A DNA stretch of 64,000 bases. Origin: Brachionus rotundiformis (taxonomy: Eukaryota > Rotifera > Eurotatoria > Ploima > Brachionidae). Below, piece by piece: positions 57,421 through 64,000 of the stretch (position 1 is its first letter; every line of letters starts with the position of its first letter). The position numbers and the translations under genes were made by a program. The stretch is taken from contig JAESIW010000138.1 in assembly GCA_016802295.1 (NCBI GenBank), positions 4,548,882 to 4,612,881 on the forward strand, given 5' to 3'. Below the pieces are notes generated by a model. That model was not told where the DNA came from. It saw only the letters and a list, made by a program, of their open reading frames with translations, and did no database searches.

Positions 57421-59380
57421 TAGGGCTAATCGGATCGTTTAATTCAAAATGACTATTCTTGTCGAAAAAAATTAAATTAGAATTTGACTTTTTTTTGAAC
57501 ATTTTTCAGTTATATTTGAAAATTTGAATCTGTTTATTTTTTCGAGAAAGGTCTTTTTTATTTTTAAGATATTTTCAATCTTATTCATAACAAACCAATC
57601 TAACCAATTTTGATTTAGAAAATTTTTTAATAGCTTTTTCAGTTCTAAATTTGTCGAATGTAAAAACTTTAATATATTCAATTCCTTCTTTAATTAAAAT
57701 TGCAACCTCTCCTCCATATTTATTGCGTGGTTTGTCACGGTGTAGAAATAACCGTTACAACTATTCAAATTATCATTGTTTATATTTACAATTTATTCTT
57801 AATACTTTTATTAATCATTAATCAAAAGTCATAAATCTTTTAATTCACAATTTTTTATGATTTAACTTCTCTATCATTAATTAACTTTTTTAAACTTCAA
57901 CCTCTGAATATAAATAGAAAGGGTAATTCTAAAAAGGAGTTTCAGTTCTAATTTAGTATTTCAATATTATTACATACTTATTAATAAACGTCTTTATCCA
58001 ATGCATTCTATTTTTATCTTCACTTATCTCCTCTGAGGTTACTCTAAGGTATTCCCTATGCTAACATTTATTTAGCAGCGAAAAGAAGATAAAAAACAGT
58101 AGTGAAGATATAAAGTTTGTAGATATAGAAGAGCTGTTATGGATGCAATAAAAAGTTTTTCAACTTTTCATTCTATAATTATGTTTAACACCAAAATTAA
58201 CTTTTTTATTTTAATTAAAAATCGAAATTTTTAAAAGAGTCATTTGACTGTTTAAATAATAAATAGTTAAAAAATTAATGGGTCACTTTTTGTTTATTTT
58301 TTTATTGGTGATTACTATTTATTGAAATAGTATTGGCATCGATAATATGATTTTTAAATAGCTTAAATCCTTTTTTAACACAAAATTCATAATAAACTAA
58401 TATGAGAGTTAAGACGAAAAGTTGTCCAATTGTACCTAAAAACGGCCATAATGGAGCTAGATTGCTTTTAATAATTAATTTAATGGTTCGAGAATGTGAT
58501 CCGTAAGCATTGTTGGCAATGCATTTATAAAAACCACTATCATCCATTAGCGAATTTTCGATCGTCAAATTTGAACTTGTGTTATCACTAGTTATAACAA
58601 ATCTTTTAGTTGAATTTAAGCTTTGGTCTTTTTGATTTTTCCATGTCCATTCAATATTTTGATTGTTTTGAAATCCAACTAAAGTATAACATGATAATCT
58701 CACTTTTTCGCCGCTAATACCAATTAAATTTAAAAAATCAACTTTGTATAAATGAGGTGATATCTCATTTAGAAAGTTTATCGTATCTCCCTGTGGATTG
58801 TTACAAGAATAAGAGCCCAATAAATCGTCTTTTTCTAAAAAAAAGTTCAAAAATTTTCAAGATATATTTTGTATTAAAATACTGAGTGTTTTAATTTTCA
58901 TTTTAATTTCACTTATTTCATATTTTTCTCCTCTAGCCTCAGTTCCATTTACATAAAATTTTATCGGCGTTGTTATGTTACATGTCAATGTGACTTCAGA
59001 GCCATAAACAAGGCGAATCGTCTCATTTTCAACCACTGACTCTTGAAAAGATAGCAAAGATTATACATTAAAAAACTATAGATTTATTAAATTTGATAAA
59101 TTTTTATTTAAATTAGTTAAAAACAAGAAATAGAATAAACTAACTAAAAAAAAACTTTTTTTATTTGTTATAGTTTTATCTCACTAAGATTATTCCATTT
59201 TGAAAAATTATAAGATCATTTAATTTTTAAAAAAAAGTTTCGTGTCCCAAGCTTTACCAAGTTAATGACCAAAAATTCTTACCAATTAATCCGAAAATTC
59301 CGATCAAAATTAACAAATTAGCAAAATTCCACATGCTATTTTATCAAGATTGTTTAAAATTAAATTTTTAAACAAATCTT
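57295..59380 (-). repeat. Inverted-duplication segment X, left copy (contains a basigin-like gene)
   Basis: Reverse complement matches 61913-64000; coordinates of paired features sum to 121295 over most of the arm (121291 at the gene start, showing small indels). The right copy runs off the window, so the full length is unknown. The outermost 30-40 bases near 59380 match with several substitutions. Confidence 0.95.
58302..59334 (-). CDS. BSG: Basigin/neuroplastin-like Ig-domain membrane protein, gene 1
   Basis: Exons 59334-59283, 59041-58883, 58834-58302 (247 residues). Exon 1 is a signal peptide (MWNFANLLILIGIFGLIG). Ig domain 1 has Cys in VTLTCNIT and SYSCNNPQ; Ig domain 2 has VRLSCYTLVG and the classic SGFYKCIANNAYGSHS. 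The membrane segment starts SNLAPLWPFLGTIGQLFVLT, the hallmark of basigin, neuroplastin and embigin, followed by a short cytosolic tail. The family escorts monocarboxylate transporters and Ca-ATPases to the plasma membrane. The family's intramembrane Glu (human LWPFLGIVAE) is Gln here. A second copy with the same protein lies inverted at 61957-62993. Confidence 0.88.
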
Positions 59381-59673
59381 CCAAGTTCCTTAAATAATTA
59401 TTTTGCAGTTCTCTAATCAATTAACTGTAATTCCTTAGAAACACAACACGAAAAAAATTAACTAAAGAAATAAGCTTTTTTCATTTAATGTAAACAGGAA
59501 ACAGCAAAAAATTAAATAAATCATTAATTTATTCCAAAATGGCTATAAAGGCAAAAAAATTCTTTCATAAGTTTGGTTCATATTCTAAATTCTCTTCTTT
59601 CCACTCGTTTCTCCATTTTCATTTCTAAAAAATAAAAAAAGATAAAATAAAAAAAGACACTCTTCAAAAAAGT

Positions 59674-60553
59674 TTACACAGAATTCTCGTGATGAGTGGA
59701 CTTGTTTCTTTTGACAATTTCATATGATCCAATTATTAAAGCCAAAATAAGTAATTGGCCTAGCGTGCCTAGAAAAGGCCAAAGTGGTGCCAAATGGCTT
59801 TTAACTCTTAGAGTTATATTTCTTTCGTGAGAGCCATATTCGTTAGAAACTCGGCATTTGTATAAACCAGAATCTTCGATTTTCAAATTAGAAATTCTAA
59901 GAATTGAATTTTCTTTTTGATTCCCAACAAAACCAAATTTCTCACCATCTTCAATTTTCAAGTTTTCTAACTCCCATGTCCAATTCAATGTCTTATTTGG
60001 TGTACCAATAAGCAAATAGCATTCCAAGTCTATAGACTTTCCTTCTATTGAACTCAATATCAATGAATCAACGAAGTATAAATGAGGAACAACTTAAATA
60101 TTATTTTTACTTTCAAATTTTATAGCTGAACAAGAAAATTACTTAATTTATTAAAAAATATATGATCGCCATTTGTATTATTACAAAAATAGTCGCTATC
60201 AATGTCTTTTTTTTCTATTTAGAAATTTTAATAAAGCCTTAGCTTTCTTAATTTAAATAAATACTCAAGCTTTTTACTGTCAACACAATTCCATCAAACA
60301 TATATTTAGACCCATCTGGTCTTACTCTTATTACATTGTTATTGTCTTTTGGACTTCTAAAAAATGATATATTTTGCCCTAGCTGACTACAATTTAAAAT
60401 TATGTCATTTTTATATTTAAATACAACATCGAGATTGCTAATCTGGGCTCCATCTTTTTCAATAGTTGAAAAAATTTATTAATTTATTAAAAAAGGTTTA
60501 CTTTAGTTACTTGTAACTATAAAATGCAAATTTAATAATATTAAATAAATCAT
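59674..60553 (-). CDS. Basigin/neuroplastin-like Ig-domain membrane protein, gene 2
   Basis: Exons 60553-60511 (signal peptide MIYLILLNLHFIVT), 60453-60265, 60205-60143, 60092-59674, joined in phase (237 residues). Ig domain 1 Cys in IILNCSQLG and YFCNNTNG; Ig domain 2 Cys in DLECYLLIG and SGLYKCRVSNEYGSHE. The membrane segment is SHLAPLWPFLGTLGQLLILA, again with Gln in place of the family Glu, and the tail is EIVKRNKSTHHENSV. It lies in tandem upstream of gene 1 (339 bp between coding regions), clearly a diverged duplicate with one extra intron in the Ig1-Ig2 region. A 27-nt piece of its last exon reappears at 61886-61912. Confidence 0.85.
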
Positions 60554-61018
60554 TTAGATTTTAACACAAACTTGTAAAAAATATAATTATATTTTTTTCT
60601 TCAAATTAGCTGTTTAACTGAAATTTTAATTTTTTTTGTGAAAAAAATCAATATATTCATTTTTTTTTAAATTAGAGTGACTAATTATAAAAGGTTTATT
60701 TAAGGTTTTGTGATAATGTGGGTTTGAATGGAATGTTGTTTAAGGCTAGGTCTGAAAAGACTTTCCAAATGGAAAATAAATAAACGCTGAATATTTATTT
60801 TGTTTTAAATATATTAATAGTAATGTAAAATGTATAGTTCATTGATTGTTTGATTTTTATTATGCTGATCAGATTTTGCGTCACTTGAGCAATATTTTTC
60901 AAAATTTATTGATTTTTTCTAAATTTTAATTAATTTTTTTCAAATTTTGAAATAAATATTTTATTCATTATTTTAAAAAATTGAATATTCAATTAAAAAT
61001 AATAATTTTAAGCTGAAT

Positions 61019-61213
61019 TTGAGATACTGTACTTTATTTTTTAGACGTTTTATTAGCTCAAAAAAGTTATTTTACAAATCAGCCACACCGAAACATATTT
61101 TAATTAAATTGAATCAAAAACAAAAATCTAAAGAAAATCTTAAAAAGAAATTCGACAATAACTTAAATTCTAATTTAAATTTAAATAATTTATTTTACAC
61201 TAAAATTGGCTGA
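61019..61213 (+). CDS. Duplicate of the hypothetical 64-codon ORF
   Basis: Identical protein to 50302-50496 (RRFISSKKLFYKSATPKHIL and so on). Same caveat: it may be a terminal exon of an unknown gene or chance. Confidence 0.25.
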   Translation: MRYCTLFFRRFISSKKLFYKSATPKHILIKLNQKQKSKENLKKKFDNNLNSNLNLNNLFYTKIG

Positions 61214-61405
61214 TGAATTTAATTTTATTTCAGTTTTTGAGGTTTTTTAAATTAAGATTCATATTTTCTTTGAAAAATCAAAATTGTTTCCATAGAAATA
61301 CTAACAATTCAATTTTAAGGATTCACAATCGAAAAAAAAATTTAACAATAATTCTTATACAAGTGATAAGCTGAAAATTTAGATCATTTTATAGCAATTT
61401 ATAAT

Positions 61406-61590
61406 TAAGATAAAAATAAACATTATAAACATAATAGTATATATAAGTTAAGAAAATGTATAATAATTATTAAAATTTTTTTTTCTTTTTCTTTGGAAAA
61501 GACTTAAACTTTGTCTTAAATTATTAAAATTTTTTTATTTTTTACATCGCCTTTAAGGCGTTCACTGAAATAAATAAATAAATAAATAAT
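61406..61590 (+). mobile_element. SINE-like insertion with (AAAT)n tail in the right copy of A
   Basis: Present only in the right arm: the left arm reads straight through CAATTTATAAT/CTTAAAG. ATAAT occurs at 61401-61405 and again at 61586-61590, fitting a 5-bp target duplication, although AT-rich context makes this ambiguous. The insert ends CATCGCCTTTAAGGCGTTCA then (AAAT)n. The GCCTTTAAGGC hairpin before a simple tail is typical of retroposon 3' ends. Confidence 0.6.
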
Positions 61591-61885
61591 CTTAAAGTTT
61601 TAATCAAATTAATTTTAATCGTTTATATATCAATTTAACTTCTTATAACTTATAACTGAAAAATTAAATTATAAAATCCAACTAAATTTTATGATTAAAA
61701 AAATAAATTATTGCATAACCTAAATTGTTTATTATATGTCTTAATAATTTGGCTTCGATAATTTACTTGGATTGAATTATCAATTAAATATACTTTATTT
61801 AAATATTTGTTCCACATATTTATAAATTTTATATAAAAAGTTGCATGTTTTTTCTTATTGAATACTTTTTAATATTCTGAGAATT

Positions 61886-61912
61886 TGAATTTCTCACCAT
61901 CTTCAATTTTCA
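61886..61912 (+). other. Templated filler at the A-X junction
   Basis: A 27-base stretch starting AATTTCTCACCATCTTCAAT, identical to 59937-59963 in the last exon of basigin-like gene 2, sits exactly between the end of segment A and the start of segment X. Short homologies (AATTT on one side, AAG on the other) mark both joints. Confidence 0.85.
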
Positions 61913-64000
61913 AGATTTCTCTAAAAATTTAATTTTAGAAATCTTGATAAAATAGCATGTGGAATTTTGCTAATTTGTTAATTTTGATCGGAATTTTCGG
62001 ATTAATTGGTAAGAATTTTTGGTCATTAACTTGGTAAAGCTTGGGACACGAAACTTTTTTTTAAAAATTAAATGATCTTATAATTTTTCAAAATGGAATA
62101 ATCTTAGTGAGATAAAACTATAACAAATAAAAAAAGTTTTTTTTTAGTTAGTTTATTCTATTTCTTGTTTTTAACTAATTTAAATAAAAATTTATCAAAT
62201 TTTATAAATCTATATTTTTATAATGTTTTTATAATGTTTGCTATCTTTTCAAGAGTCAGTGGTTGAAAATGAGACGATTCGCCTTGTTTATGGCTCTGAA
62301 GTCACATTGACATGTAACATAACAACGCCGATAAAATTTTATGTAAATGGAACTGAGGCTAGAGGAGAAAAATATGAAATAAGTGAAATTAAAATGAAAA
62401 TTAAAACACTCAGTATTTTAATACAAAATATATCTTGAAAATTTTTGAACTTTTTTTTAGAAAAAGACGATTTATTGGGCTCTTATTCTTGTAACAATCC
62501 ACAGGGAGATACGATAAACTTTCTAAATGAGATATCACCTCATTTATACAAAGTTGATTTTTTAAATTTAATTGGTATTAGCGGCGAAAAAGTGAGATTA
62601 TCATGTTATACTTTAGTTGGATTTCAAAACAATCAAAATATTGAATGGACATGGAAAAATCAAAAAGACCAAAGCTTAAATTCAACTAAAAGATTTGTTA
62701 TAACTAGTGATAACACAAGTTCAAATTTGACGATCGAAAATTCGCTAATGGATGATAGTGGTTTTTATAAATGCATTGCCAACAATGCTTACGGATCACA
62801 TTCTCGAACCATTAAATTAATTATTAAAAGCAATCTAGCTCCATTATGGCCGTTTTTAGGTACAATTGGACAACTTTTCGTCTTAACTCTCATATTAGTT
62901 TATTATGAATTTTGTGTTAAAAAAGGATTTAAGCTATTTAAAAATCATATTATCGATGCCAATACTATTTCAATAAATAGTAATCACCAATAAAAAAATA
63001 AACAAAAAGTGACCCATTAATTTTTTAACTATTTATTATTTAAACAGTCAAATGACTCTTTTAAAAATTTCGATTTTTAATTAAAATAAAAAAGTTAATT
63101 TTGGTGTTAAACATAATTATAGAATGAAAAGTTGAAAAACTTTTTATTGCATCCATAACAGCTCTTCTATATCTACAAACTTTATATCTTCACTACTGTT
63201 TTTTATCTTCTTTTCGCTGCTAAATAAATGTTAGCATAGGGAATACCTTAGAGTAACCTCAGAGGAGATAAGTGAAGATAAAAATAGAATGCATTGGATA
63301 AAGACGTTTATTAATAAGTATGTAATAATATTGAAATACTAAATTAGAACTGAAACTCCTTTTTAGAATTACCCTTTCTATTTATATTCAGAGGTTGAAG
63401 TTTAAAAAAGTTAATTAATGATAGAGAAGTTAAATCATAAAAAATTGTGAATTAAAAGATTTATGACTTTTGATTAATGATTAATAAAAGTATTAAGAAT
63501 AAATTGTAAATATAAACAATGATAATTTGAATAGTTGTAACGGTTATTTCTACACCGTGACAAACCACGCAATAAATATGGAGGAGAGGTTGCAATTTTA
63601 ATTAAAGAAGGAATTGAATATATTAAAGTTTTTACATTCGACAAATTTAGAACTGAAAAAGCTATTAAAAAATTTTCTAAATCAAAATTGGTTAGATTGG
63701 TTTGTTATGAATAAGATTGAAAATATCTTAAAAATAAAAAAGACCTTTCTCGAAAAAATAAACAGATTCAAATTTTCAAATATAACTGAAAAATGTTCAA
63801 AAAAAAGTCAAATTCTAATTTAATTTTTTTCGACAAGAATAGTCATTTTGAATTAAACGATCCGATTAGCCCTATTTGAACTGATTTTCGCTCTAAAAAT
63901 GTTAAGAAATGTCTTGAATAAATGGATTTCACCAAATGTTTGACTGTGATTTTGAAGACAGTGCTATGGGTCCTAAGTCGAACGAATGTGTTAAAAGGCT
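61913..64000 (+). repeat. Inverted-duplication segment X, right copy (runs off the window)
   Basis: Inverted copy of 57295-59380. Includes the third basigin-like gene, its 3' flank, and the start of the gag-like remnant (63840-64000). Confidence 0.95.
61957..62993 (+). CDS. BSG: Basigin/neuroplastin-like gene 3 (inverted duplicate of gene 1)
   Basis: Exons 61957-62008, 62254-62412, 62461-62993, encoding the same 247 residues as gene 1 as far as can be read by eye, with the same splice sites. The intron between exons 1 and 2 differs (for example extra TTTTTATAATG units near 62213-62237), so this is a true second locus, not the same allele assembled twice. Upstream it does not have gene 1's full 5' flank: about 45 bp before the ATG the sequence switches to the 27-nt filler and then to segment A, derived from upstream of the p63/p73-like gene. 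The coding region is intact and could be expressed from a new promoter. Confidence 0.88.

Larger units (their letters stand above)
60934..61885 (-). repeat. Inverted-duplication segment A, right copy
   Basis: Inverted copy of 49814-50581. It differs mainly by an insertion at 61406-61590. Its end at 61885 corresponds to the edge of segment A nearest the p63/p73-like gene. Confidence 0.95.

Noticed and set aside
1..64000. tRNA, rRNA or CRISPR
   Set aside because: No B-box-containing tRNA structure, rRNA core sequence or spacer-repeat array was seen on either strand by eye.
57295..64000. The inverted repeat as a pure assembly artefact (same locus assembled twice)
   Set aside because: The arms differ by a 185-bp insertion, intron indels and breakpoint substitutions, and the joint has a templated filler; a real rearrangement explains this better, although long reads are still needed.

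Overview
The window is AT-rich animal DNA: long A/T-dominated intergenic stretches, very short spliceosomal introns (mostly 50-60 nt, GT...AG), compact genes and many decayed transposons. The gene set (Pax6, a p63/p73-like p53-family gene with a SAM domain, NPC1, class III PI3-kinase, basigin-like Ig proteins, DEG/ENaC channel, POLDIP2, NADK, NUDT7) is metazoan. Intron size, base composition and the LINE families suggest a monogonont rotifer of the Brachionus type; that placement is inference from memory of such genomes, not a search result. Exon structures given here were rebuilt by hand from splice signals, reading phase and family similarity.

Layout. 1-4.9 kb: two decayed copies of a LINE, a 523-base assembly gap, a broken copy of an RNA-binding-protein gene, and an unidentified ORF split by a Tigger-like MITE. 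5.5-9.8 kb: two single-exon minus-strand genes (condensation-domain-like protein; HExxH protein) plus two decayed relatives of the second. 10.9-11.9 kb: dead LINE. 13.8-14.5 kb: Lark/RBM4-like gene. 15.9-21.4 kb: complete eight-exon VPS34 (PIK3C3). 22.0-22.5 kb: secreted histidine-rich repeat protein. 23.2-26.3 kb: Pax6 (minus). 27.2-28.9 kb: LINE fragment carrying a TTAA-flanked inverted-repeat element that holds an AT-hook exon. 30.0-31.5 kb: DEG/ENaC channel. 32.1-34.4 kb: nearly intact Harbinger-like transposon with 57-bp terminal repeats. 35.1-39.2 kb: NPC1. 41.1-44.4 kb: NADK and NUDT7-like. 46.5-47.0 kb: small unknown gene. 47.5-49.5 kb: p63/p73-like gene. 52.0-53.2 kb: POLDIP2. 54.5-55.7 kb: small unknown genes. 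57-64 kb: a basigin-like cluster with a large inverted duplication.

The most unusual structure is at the right end. A 2.1-kb block holding a whole basigin-like gene (57295-59380) is copied in inverted orientation at 61913-64000. It is joined there to an inverted copy of DNA (49814-50581) that lies upstream of the p63/p73-like gene. The joint contains a 27-nt stretch identical to the coding sequence of the neighbouring basigin paralog, as expected of a template-switching rearrangement. The new gene copy keeps all coding exons and now lies next to DNA derived from the p63/p73-like gene's upstream region.

Most genes here are unrelated housekeeping or developmental genes, and no operon-like organisation is visible. 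The only co-functional cluster is the three basigin-like genes, whose family members chaperone plasma-membrane transporters.
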